In this document: positions 1 through 5,420 of the stretch, piece by piece
Layout: every line of letters starts with the position of its first letter
How positions within the stretch are numbered: the stretch's first letter is position 1
Assembly: GCA_964371655.1 (NCBI GenBank)
Contig: CAYJOD010000125.1
Coordinates: 1-15,070, forward strand
DNA length: 15,070 bases
DNA from: CAZGSN01 sp964371655
GTDB taxonomy: Bacteria; Desulfobacterota; Binatia; HRBIN30
Reading direction: 5' to 3'
Notes under the pieces: model-generated
Database searches by the model: none
Seen by the model: only the letters and a program-made list of their open reading frames with translations
Told to the model about the DNA's origin: nothing
Position numbers and translations under genes: made by a program

Positions 1-54
1 CATGCCACCCTGTCACGGTGGAGATCGAGGGTTCGAATCCCTTCGGGGTCGCCA
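1..54 (+). tRNA. tRNA-Asp (GTC), 3' portion, cut by window start
   Basis: The anticodon stem CCACC/GGTGG (5-9 with 17-21) closes a 7-nt loop holding anticodon GTC at 12-14, which specifies aspartate. The T arm is GAGGG/CCCTT (27-31 with 39-43) around the loop TTCGAAT. Bases 44-50 are the 3' acceptor strand, G51 is the discriminator and an encoded CCA follows at 52-54. The 5' acceptor strand and D arm lie outside the window. An integrase gene abuts and overlaps this end on the opposite strand, so the tRNA 3' end is a likely chromosomal attachment site. Confidence 0.9.
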
Positions 55-1592
55 CAAGCACTATTCAAACCGGCCCAATCGAGGGCCGGTACTGCTTTCA
101 CGGAGCCTTCACAGGCACACAGCACGGCCCTGTACTTTGGCATCGCCTCTATTCCGACAATCGTCTTCTTCGTCACGTCCACCCAGACAGCGTCGAAGAA
201 GATGTGCAGGAACTCGTTGCGCTGAGTGGTATCCATGACGCCCCAGAGTTCCAGCGCCTTTTCCAATTGGCGGCCGGCGTCCAGCGCATCTTTCTCGCCA
301 CAGTCAGTGACGGCGCTGATTTGGGCCTCTAGCTCGGCCTTCGTGACCCGGTACTCAGAGTCATCCAGCAGTCCCTCGACCCACGCGTTCACGAGGCGCT
401 TCAGCTTCGCTTCGGCGCGCTGTTTGGTCGCTGCGGCCTGAACCCGCTCGTCGAGGTTGCCAAACATCACAACGACGCGCTTCTGCCAATTGGTCGGCAC
501 GGTGAGGTCGCGGATGATGGCATCCATCTGCTCTTCGATGTCGGCGGCCCGCACGCTACCTCCCCCGGCAGCGCACTCAATGCCACGGCTCGGCGACGTG
601 CACCGATAGTAGGCCCCACCCGAGGTCGTCGTAGCCCAGAGTTTCTGGCCGCAGTCTGCGCACTGCGCAATCGCCTTGAGTAGGTACGGACGAAAGGCTT
701 TGTGCCACGAGCGGGCACGCGTGGATTGAGCCTCGCGTACGGAGCGGCACTTCTCCCAAAGTTCATCCGAGACGATAGCCTCGTGCTTCCCGGCTCGCAC
801 GTCGCCCTTGTACGACACCTTCCCGCAATAGAACGGACTCGTCAGCATGTCCCGCACTGAGTCCTTGCTGAAAGGGCGAGGCCCGGTGACGCCGTACTCC
901 GACTTCTTACGTTTGTTCCGCGTCTTGAACCCCAGCGTGTTGATGAAGTCGGCTATGTCCTTCATCGACGTGTGACCCGCCGCATAGCGGTCGAACGCAG
1001 TAAGGACGACGGCGGCTTCGTCAGTGCGAGGCACCGGGATGTTGTTGTCGCAGGTCTTTATCGTGCAGCGTTCGTGACCGCATGCCTTCGCGTAACCGAA
1101 TGGCACATCGCCGTTGTACAGTCCGGCATCGGCACGTGCCCGTTTCGCCCGACTCATCTTCTGCTTGAGGTCTGCGGAATACCACTCCGCGACCACCTCA
1201 AGAACGCCTTCCATGAGGCCGGACGCGGGGGATTCACCGTCAGTAGGTTCCTTCACGCTGACGACCTGAACACCATTGCGTCGGAGCAAACCCTTGTAAA
1301 TGGCGCTGTCTTCCCGGTTACGCGCGAATCTGTCGAACTTCCAAACGTAGATGCGCGAGAAGCACCCAGCCTTCGCGTCCGCAATCATACGTTGGAACTC
1401 AGGGCGCCTGTCGGTCTTCGCGGAGAAGCCTTCGTCGCGATACACCTCAGCAACGTCGAAGCCGTCGTGCCGAGCAGCCTTGCGCATGTCTTCAAGCTGA
1501 AAGTCGAGCGAGTGGCCGTCCACCTGCTCAGCGGAACTGACGCGTGCATACAGGGCGGCGGAGCGTGATGGTGTCGTCGGTGGCTTAGGCAT
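1..1592 (-). CDS. Large serine recombinase (integrase), 3' end runs off the window
   Basis: Reading from ATG 1592-1590, one frame stays open for 530 codons to the window edge. Residues 12-150 are a resolvase/invertase domain: YARVSS with likely nucleophile Ser19, then YRDEGFSAKTDRRPEF and WKFDRFARN. A recombinase domain follows (about 180-300, including PFGYAK and SPFYCGKV). Next is a zinc ribbon starting at Cys311-x2-Cys314 with two later Cys, and a charged helical, probably coiled-coil stretch (about 370-430). This is the layout of large serine integrases, which join short att sites by a serine-DNA intermediate. The start is supported by an 8-base overlap (ATGCCTAA) with the upstream 62-residue gene, implying coupled translation. 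The last codons read through the hairpin at 69-90 and antisense through tRNA-Asp, giving GDPEGIRTLDLHRDRVA, so the C-terminus depends on flanking chromosomal DNA. Confident as a serine recombinase; the true stop is unknown. Confidence 0.92.
   Translation of the reverse strand, partial: MPKPPTTPSRSAALYARVSSAEQVDGHSLDFQLEDMRKAARHDGFDVAEVYRDEGFSAKTDRRPEFQRMIADAKAGCFSRIYVWKFDRFARNREDSAIYKGLLRRNGVQVVSVKEPTDGESPASGLMEGVLEVVAEWYSADLKQKMSRAKRARADAGLYNGDVPFGYAKACGHERCTIKTCDNNIPVPRTDEAAVVLTAFDRYAAGHTSMKDIADFINTLGFKTRNKRKKSEYGVTGPRPFSKDSVRDMLTSPFYCGKVSYKGDVRAGKHEAIVSDELWEKCRSVREAQSTRARSWHKAFRPYLLKAIAQCADCGQKLWATTTSGGAYYRCTSPSRGIECAAGGGSVRAADIEEQMDAIIRDLTVPTNWQKRVVVMFGNLDERVQAAATKQRAEAKLKRLVNAWVEGLLDDSEYRVTKAELEAQISAVTDCGEKDALDAGRQLEKALELWGVMDTTQRNEFLHIFFDAVWVDVTKKTIVGIEAMPKYRAVLCACEGSVKAVPALDWAGLNSACGDPEGIRTLDLHRDRVA
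69..90. terminator. 8-bp inverted repeat between tRNA-Asp and the integrase
   Basis: ACCGGCCC (69-76) and GGGCCGGT (83-90) form a perfect 8-bp stem with a 6-nt loop. It starts 15 nt past the tRNA and could end the tRNA transcript. Read on the minus strand it is followed by TTTGAAT, so it could also end the integrase transcript. It lies inside the open integrase frame, which hints that the biologically relevant integrase end is close to here. It might instead be part of the recombination site. Confidence 0.5.
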
Positions 1593-1773
1593 CGGATGCC
1601 CCCGCGTTGGTCGGCGGCTGCGCGTTGTTCCCGCTACGCATCTCCGCCTGCACTTGCACGAGTATACGTGCGAGAGCCGTGCAGGCCCGTTCCTCGTCCG
1701 GCGATAACGGGGTCGTGCCGTCGTACTCGGTCGCGCTCGTCTTCTTCGCTGCCTTCGTCGTCCGCTTGCCCAT
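1585..1773 (-). CDS. Small hypothetical protein (62 aa) coupled to the serine integrase
   Basis: The product begins MGKRTTKAAKKTSATEYDG and ends PPTNAGASDA. It has a Lys/Arg/Thr-rich N-terminus, then an acidic stretch and a predicted helix (SPDEERACTALARILVQVQ, about 27-45). I do not recognise the family. I chose ATG 1773 rather than the upstream in-frame ATG at 1866 because the longer version would translate the structured leader, and GAGAAGGG sits 7 nt before this ATG. Its stop overlaps the integrase start by 8 bases, so the two are probably translated together under the riboswitch-like leader just upstream. Small genes coupled to serine integrases can be recombination directionality factors; that role is only inferred from position. 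Confidence 0.6.
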   Translation of the reverse strand: MGKRTTKAAKKTSATEYDGTTPLSPDEERACTALARILVQVQAEMRSGNNAQPPTNAGASDA

Positions 1774-1780
1774 GAGAAAA

Positions 1781-1800
1781 CCCTTCTCACGGGAGAAGGG
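1781..1800 (-). promoter_or_regulatory. Hairpin masking the ribosome binding site of the 62-aa gene
   Basis: On the minus strand, CCCTTCTC and GAGAAGGG form a perfect 8-bp stem with a 4-nt loop. The 3' arm is the only Shine-Dalgarno-like sequence before ATG 1773, so the stem would hide it. The trailing TTTTCTC also makes it look like an intrinsic terminator. The homologous leader at 2545-2813 keeps a stem here but lacks the T run, which favours translational masking. Confidence 0.6.
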
Positions 1801-1821
1801 TCTGCGTGCGACACATCCATC

Positions 1822-2005
1822 GTCAGCAGGCTTGCCGTCTCCCAAACGCTGACTTCTCGCCAGCACTTCGGTGATGACCTCGCATGGTTCCGGGCGTTCA
1901 TGCTCCGGCTGGCGTTAGCACCTTCTCAGAAACCCTAGCGGCTGCTGCGAGGTAATGCCGGACGGGTTGCTGGGCCAGTTCCCTACCCGTCACTCTTCAT
2001 GCTTG
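1822..2005 (-). promoter_or_regulatory. SAM-I/SAM-IV-like riboswitch leader of the 62-aa gene and serine integrase
   Basis: Minus-strand blocks match the SAM aptamer superfamily in order. P1 is GCATG/CATGC (2002-1998 with 1886-1882). The next block is AAGAG, then the P2 stem GACGGGT/ACCCGTC (1991-1985 with 1967-1961) whose loop holds AGGGA and CTGGCCC. CGGCATTACC follows, then an imperfect P3 hairpin. AAGGTGCTAA and GCCAGCC come after it, and the CTGG in the P2 loop (1978-1975) can form the family pseudoknot with CCAG (1912-1909). A CCGG/CCGG stem follows. Downstream of P1, a GCTGGC/GTCAGC hairpin (1848-1864) and CGGCAAG resemble the extra 3' domain of SAM-IV. A diverged second copy at 2604-2778 preserves the pairings. 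Ligand identity is inferred from conserved blocks, not tested. Confidence 0.68.
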
Positions 2006-2010
2006 TACTC

Positions 2011-2040
2011 AAGATACCTACGATGCTCGGCACTCTTCAA
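2011..2040 (-). promoter_or_regulatory. Promoter of leader 1 / 62-aa gene / integrase
   Basis: On the minus strand TTGAAG (2040-2035), an 18-bp spacer and TATCTT (2016-2011) form a sigma-70-type promoter. Transcription would start near 2004, two or three bases before the P1 stem of the aptamer-like leader. The second leader has the same arrangement and spacing. Confidence 0.65.
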
Positions 2041-2069
2041 GCAGGGTCAGCGCGTTCGGCGGGCGCACG

Positions 2070-2124
2070 ACTCGTCGCGCTCGACGAGTTGTCTTTCCGC
2101 GCGGGTTGGTGCCGCCCAACCCGC
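2070..2124. terminator. Two adjacent strong hairpins downstream of the 129-aa gene
   Basis: ACTCGTCG/CGACGAGT (2070-2077 with 2082-2089) and GCGGGTTGG/CCAACCCGC (2101-2109 with 2116-2124) are perfect stems of 8 and 9 bp. They fill the gap after the minus-strand 129-aa gene and lie before the promoter of the next minus-strand unit. Neither has a T run, so they would be tail-less terminators of the kind often proposed in high-GC bacteria. The spacing would stop upstream transcripts from entering the integrase unit and keep the two riboswitch units independent. Confidence 0.45.
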
Positions 2125-2154
2125 CTGTCTTGTCGCTGTCGTACGTGCGTGCGG

Positions 2155-2544
2155 CTATTCATCGTCGCATACTTCGTCATCGACGCCGACGAACTGTCGG
2201 CACGACTCGCCCTGCGTCTCCTGATACCCCCGGACTACCATCTCGACATAGGCGTCCACCGTGACATCGTGCTCTTGGGCATCCGGCGCGATGTTCCGGT
2301 AGGCATTGGGGTGAAGCATCACGGGATGGTACGCCTCACCGGGCAGAAACATCACCGGAACGTAAGGGCGTACGCCGTGGACGAACGACTCCAACTTCTC
2401 GTTGTCGAGGAGTTGGCTCACAACCACGTCCACTGAGGTCTCCGTGTCGTCCGCCATCTGTTTGAGAGTCCGGTACACCGACGAACGTAGCCAGACCACC
2501 TTCACCTGCACGTCACTGTCCATGCTGCTGATACTGACCGACAT
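2155..2544 (-). CDS. Putative ribbon-helix-helix-like regulator (129 aa) under a second riboswitch-like leader
   Basis: The product begins MSVSISSMDSDVQVKVVWLR. Residues 12-47 (VQVKVVWL, a helix to about 32, then TSVDVVVSQLLDNE) have the strand-helix-helix pattern of ribbon-helix-helix DNA-binding proteins. Residues 74-107 (PVMLHPNAYRNIA then DVTVDAYVEMVVRGY) look like a weaker second repeat. The tail is acidic (VGVDDEVCDDE). ATG 2544 was chosen because GGAAGGA lies 8 nt upstream and the longer frame back to 2766 would run through the structured leader. If the fold is right, it could regulate the island, for instance the divergent restriction operon; that is inferred from position. No named family recognised. 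Confidence 0.65.
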   Translation of the reverse strand: MSVSISSMDSDVQVKVVWLRSSVYRTLKQMADDTETSVDVVVSQLLDNEKLESFVHGVRPYVPVMFLPGEAYHPVMLHPNAYRNIAPDAQEHDVTVDAYVEMVVRGYQETQGESCRQFVGVDDEVCDDE

Positions 2545-2553
2545 TGAACTATT

Positions 2554-2570
2554 CCTTCCTTGGGAGAAGG
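2554..2570 (-). promoter_or_regulatory. Hairpin masking the ribosome binding site of the 129-aa gene
   Basis: On the minus strand CCTTC (2570-2566) pairs with GAAGG (2558-2554), which belongs to the Shine-Dalgarno sequence of ATG 2544. It occupies the same place as the stem at 1781-1800 but differs in sequence, as expected if the pairing is what is conserved. Confidence 0.5.
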
Positions 2571-2603
2571 CTCGGCGCGCAGACACAATCCCTACGTCGG
2601 CTC

Positions 2604-2778
2604 GACTTGCCGTCCCCCGAAAGTCTGCCTCACGGCAGACACTCGGAGAGTTGCCGCATGGTTCCGGCGCGCTCATCGCACCGGCTGGCGTTGGCACCTT
2701 CTCAGGACGGAGTTGTCCTGCGAGGTAATGCCGGACGGGTTGCTGGGCCAGCTCCCTACCCGTCACTCTTCATGCTTG
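2604..2778 (-). promoter_or_regulatory. SAM-I/SAM-IV-like riboswitch leader of the 129-aa gene (second copy)
   Basis: This has the same architecture as the leader at 1822-2005. P1 is GCATG/CATGC (2775-2771 with 2660-2656). P2 is GACGGGT/ACCCGTC (2764-2758 with 2740-2734), its loop carrying AGGGA and CTGGCCC. P3 is a perfect CAGGAC/GTCCTG hairpin (2703-2708 with 2715-2720), different in sequence from copy 1 but still paired. AAGGTGCCAA follows, with CCAG (2688-2685) able to pair with loop CTGG (2751-2748). Next is a 7-bp CCGGTGC/GCGCCGG stem. The 3' domain has a perfect GTCTGCC-GTGA-GGCAGAC hairpin (2623-2640) and GACGGCAAGTC. Compensated stem changes between copies argue for a functional RNA. 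Ligand assignment rests on resemblance to the SAM-I/SAM-IV consensus. Confidence 0.7.
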
Positions 2779-2783
2779 GGTTC

Positions 2784-2813
2784 AATATACCGGCGTCGCG
2801 CGATGCCTTTCAA
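2784..2813 (-). promoter_or_regulatory. Promoter of leader 2 / 129-aa gene
   Basis: On the minus strand TTGAAA (2813-2808), an 18-bp spacer and TATATT (2789-2784) form a near-consensus sigma-70-type promoter, with the start expected just before the P1 stem near 2777. Spacing and position match the promoter at 2011-2040. Confidence 0.75.
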
Positions 2814-2859
2814 GTTAGGCCGTCGCCGGTTGGGGGTTGCGAGGTCGTCCTGACCGGAC

Positions 2860-2890
2860 TACTGCCGCTTTCATACCCAAAGCGGCAGTA
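2860..2890. promoter_or_regulatory. Perfect 12-bp inverted repeat between the divergent 129-aa gene and hsdR
   Basis: TACTGCCGCTTT (2860-2871) and AAAGCGGCAGTA (2879-2890) are perfect 12-base arms around a 7-nt centre. No gene ends here on either strand, so an operator is at least as likely as a terminator. It lies upstream of both the minus-strand promoter at 2784-2813 and the likely hsdR promoter near 2925, suiting control of the divergent pair. Confidence 0.6.
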
Positions 2891-2922
2891 AACAGCTACG
2901 GTACCACGACAGCGAGCAAGAA

Positions 2923-2930
2923 TGTAAAAT
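2923..2930 (+). promoter_or_regulatory. Possible -10 element for the restriction operon
   Basis: TAAAAT (2925-2930), preceded by TG, stands out in a GC-rich intergenic stretch about 95 nt before hsdR. No good -35 hexamer is seen at 16-18 bp upstream, so the promoter may be activator-dependent or governed through the inverted repeat at 2860-2890. The ~90-nt leader holds nothing else I can identify. Confidence 0.35.
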
Positions 2931-3023
2931 CTCGGCAAGCACCTCGACGCAGGTCAGCCGAGGGGGAGCCACCGTCCCGATGTTGGCGCGACGGCACCGG
3001 GCTTCGCGCTGCGAGGGTTGACC

Positions 3024-5420
3024 GTGACGTATTCCGAGTCCGACACACGCTCGAAACTCATCGACCCTGCTATCCACGCGCGCGGTTGGACAGAAGACCT
3101 CATTCGTCGCGAGGAAACCGCCGGTGCTATCGAACTCATCGACGGCAACCCGCGCCGGCGCAGAAGCGGGCGCGTCGATTACACGTTGCGAATCAAGGTG
3201 AACCCGGAGACACAGCCGGTGGCCGTCGCCCTCATCGAGGCGAAGGCGGAGCATCTCGCGCCGGGTCACGGACTCGAACAGGGAAAGTTGTACAGCGACA
3301 GCCGACGGCTCAACGTGCCGTTCGTCTTCTCAAGCAACGGCCACCTCTTCGTCGAGTATGACCGCTTCTCCGGCCTAACCAGCGAACCCAAGCGGCTCGT
3401 CGAGTTCCCTTCGCCGGCTGACCTACGCGCGCGCTACGAGGCGGCGATGGGCTTTCGGCTGAGCGACGAGGCAGCCAAGCCTCTGCTCGCGCGGTATTCG
3501 GGCGGAGAGTCCACACGGCGCTACTACCAAGATGCAGCCATCCGCGCGGTGCTTGAGAAGCTGGCGCAGTGTGAGGTGCAGGAGAAGCCGAAGCGCGCGC
3601 TGCTCTCGCTCGCCACCGGGGCCGGCAAGACGTTCATCGCGGTGAACTTGCTCAAGCGCATCGCCGATGCAGGGCAGTTGCGGAAGGCGCTGTTCTTGTG
3701 CGACCGCGACGAACTGCGAGGGCAGGGACTGACAGCGTTCCAGAATGTCTTCGGCTCCGACGCCGGCAGGGTCACGTCGCAGGACGCCATGAAGAACGCC
3801 CGCGTGCTCGTTGCGACGTACCAGACGCTCGACATCGACAGCGAGGACACCGACGCCAACTTCCTGACAGAGAACTACCCCGAGAATTACTTCAGCCACA
3901 TCATCATCGACGAGTGCCACCGTTCCGCGTGGGGCAGGTGGTCGCAGGTGCTCACGCGCAATGCCGAAGCCGTCCAAGTTGGTCTCACGGCCACGCCGCG
4001 CCAACTCGTCGCAAGTGCTGACGCGGAACCGGGCGCGAAGGCGGACGCGCAGATTACTGCGGACAACGTCACCTACTTCGGCGAGCCGGTGTACGAGTAC
4101 GACATCGCGCAGGGCATCGAGGATGGCTACCTCGCGGCGTGTGAGATTGTGCGCCGCGACGTGTTCATCGACGACGAGCCTGAAATCGGCGGCGTCAACC
4201 GTGGTGACCTCACGGACAAGAACATCCGGGACGCGCGCACCGGCCATCCCGTTTCCATCGACGACGTGCGTGAGGTCTACGACCCGACATCGTTTGAGGA
4301 CAGGCTCGTGCTCCCCGAGCGCGTCGCGGCGATGTGCGTTGACCTGTTCGCAGGGTTGGTTGCAACTGGCGGGCCGGAGCAGAAGACCATCGTGTTCTGT
4401 GCGCGAGACGACCACGCTGACCGCGTCGCCAATCGGATGAACAACCTTTACGCGAAGTGGTGCACAGACAACAACTACAAGCGCATGGAGAACTTTGCGT
4501 TCAAGTGCACGGCTGCATCTGGTGGGGGCGACTTCTTGCCCGACCTGCGAGGCGCGTCTCGCTCGCACTTCATCGCCACCACAGTGGAGTTGCTGACGAC
4601 AGGCGTTGATGTGCCAGTCGTGCGGAACATTGTGTTCTTCAAGTACGTGCGGTCGCCCATCGCCTTCTACCAGATGATTGGACGCGGCACGCGCATCGAT
4701 GAGGCGACCAACAAGCTGATGTTCCGAGTGTATGACTACACGGACGCGACGCGGCTTTTCGGTGGAGACTTCATCGGCAAGCTACAGACACCACGCAACA
4801 CAGCCGGCACCGGCCCAGTTGAGCCTGTGGAGCCGGAGCGCATCATCGAGGTCGAGGGCTTCGATGTCTGCGTGAATGACGCGGGACGGTACATCCTTGA
4901 CCCCGAGACGGGCCTGCCCATCCCCGTCGATGAATACACCCGGCGCGTGACTGCCGGTCTTGTCCAAGAAGCACCAACCCTTGATGACTTCCGAGCGCGT
5001 TGGATTGAGCGAGAGCGACGCCGGCAGATGCTCGCCGACCTTCCCGGTGGCGTTCGCGCGGCTGCGCTTCTGCGAGAACTGAAGAAGCTCGCAGAGATGG
5101 CCGCGCAAGGTCAGGCACACGAGTACGACCTGTACGATGTGCTCGCCGAACTTGGGTATGGTCAGGCAGCGCGGACGAAATCTGAGCGTGCTGACGCGTT
5201 CAACTGGAAGCACGACGCTTGGCTCGGCACACTCTCCCCCGCGATGGCTGCCACCATCAAAGCCATCGCGTCGCAGTTCGCCAAGGGTGGCACTGAGGCG
5301 TTGGAGACCTCCGAGTTGTGGGGAGTGCCAGAGGTCAAGAGTGCCGGCGGCATCAAGGCCCTTGGTGACAACCCTGCCGTTCAGGTGCAGGACACGAAGG
5401 AAAGGCTGTTCGCGTCTTGA
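3024..5420 (+). CDS. hsdR: Type I restriction enzyme, motor/nuclease subunit HsdR
   Basis: This subunit translocates and cuts unmodified DNA in complex with HsdS and HsdM. Residues 1-130 form the N-terminal nuclease domain with a PD-(D/E)xK-type centre (Asp52, then Glu72-Ala-Lys74). A superfamily 2 helicase motor follows: Walker A TGAGKT (198-203), DECH box (296-299), VGLTATP, and motif VI IGRGTR (552-557). The C-terminal ~200 residues are helical and probably contact the methylase core. At 798 residues it is on the short side for HsdR but complete. I prefer GTG 3024 to TTG 3018 because GAGGG ends six bases before GTG and would touch the TTG. First gene of the operon; its stop overlaps the hsdS start (TTGA). 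Confidence 0.95.
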   Translation: MTYSESDTRSKLIDPAIHARGWTEDLIRREETAGAIELIDGNPRRRRSGRVDYTLRIKVNPETQPVAVALIEAKAEHLAPGHGLEQGKLYSDSRRLNVPFVFSSNGHLFVEYDRFSGLTSEPKRLVEFPSPADLRARYEAAMGFRLSDEAAKPLLARYSGGESTRRYYQDAAIRAVLEKLAQCEVQEKPKRALLSLATGAGKTFIAVNLLKRIADAGQLRKALFLCDRDELRGQGLTAFQNVFGSDAGRVTSQDAMKNARVLVATYQTLDIDSEDTDANFLTENYPENYFSHIIIDECHRSAWGRWSQVLTRNAEAVQVGLTATPRQLVASADAEPGAKADAQITADNVTYFGEPVYEYDIAQGIEDGYLAACEIVRRDVFIDDEPEIGGVNRGDLTDKNIRDARTGHPVSIDDVREVYDPTSFEDRLVLPERVAAMCVDLFAGLVATGGPEQKTIVFCARDDHADRVANRMNNLYAKWCTDNNYKRMENFAFKCTAASGGGDFLPDLRGASRSHFIATTVELLTTGVDVPVVRNIVFFKYVRSPIAFYQMIGRGTRIDEATNKLMFRVYDYTDATRLFGGDFIGKLQTPRNTAGTGPVEPVEPERIIEVEGFDVCVNDAGRYILDPETGLPIPVDEYTRRVTAGLVQEAPTLDDFRARWIERERRRQMLADLPGGVRAAALLRELKKLAEMAAQGQAHEYDLYDVLAELGYGQAARTKSERADAFNWKHDAWLGTLSPAMAATIKAIASQFAKGGTEALETSELWGVPEVKSAGGIKALGDNPAVQVQDTKERLFAS

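Larger units (their letters stand above)
1946..2778. repeat. Direct repeat pair: 60-bp core of the two homologous leaders (1946-2005 and 2719-2778)
   Basis: The 60-bp stretch 1946-2005 recurs at 2719-2778 with a single difference (T1979 versus C2752). Similarity continues less strictly through the rest of each leader and promoter. The conserved core covers the P1 5' strand, P2 with its loop, and the following joint, while the outer parts diverge with paired changes. Confidence 0.9.

Noticed and set aside
2..332. Plus-strand open frames of 78 and 104 codons at the left edge
   Set aside because: They start inside the tRNA and are antisense to the serine integrase, which has clear domain motifs.
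467..766. Minus-strand open frame of 99 codons within the integrase region
   Set aside because: It is in a different frame from the integrase, whose zinc ribbon and helices account for this stretch.
972..1568. Plus-strand open frame of 198 codons
   Set aside because: Antisense shadow of the serine integrase catalytic domain; no ribosome binding site or recognisable domain.
1999..2436. Plus-strand open frame of 145 codons
   Set aside because: It crosses the leader promoter and two hairpins and is antisense to the 129-aa gene, which has a good ribosome site and homologous leader.
2545..2766. N-terminal extension of the 129-aa protein to 203 residues
   Set aside because: The extension would translate the structured leader; the paired stems and the Shine-Dalgarno sequence before ATG 2544 favour the shorter protein.
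3423..4568. Minus-strand open frame of 381 codons opposite hsdR
   Set aside because: Typical high-GC antisense shadow; Arg/Val-rich with no domain, while hsdR carries all helicase motifs.
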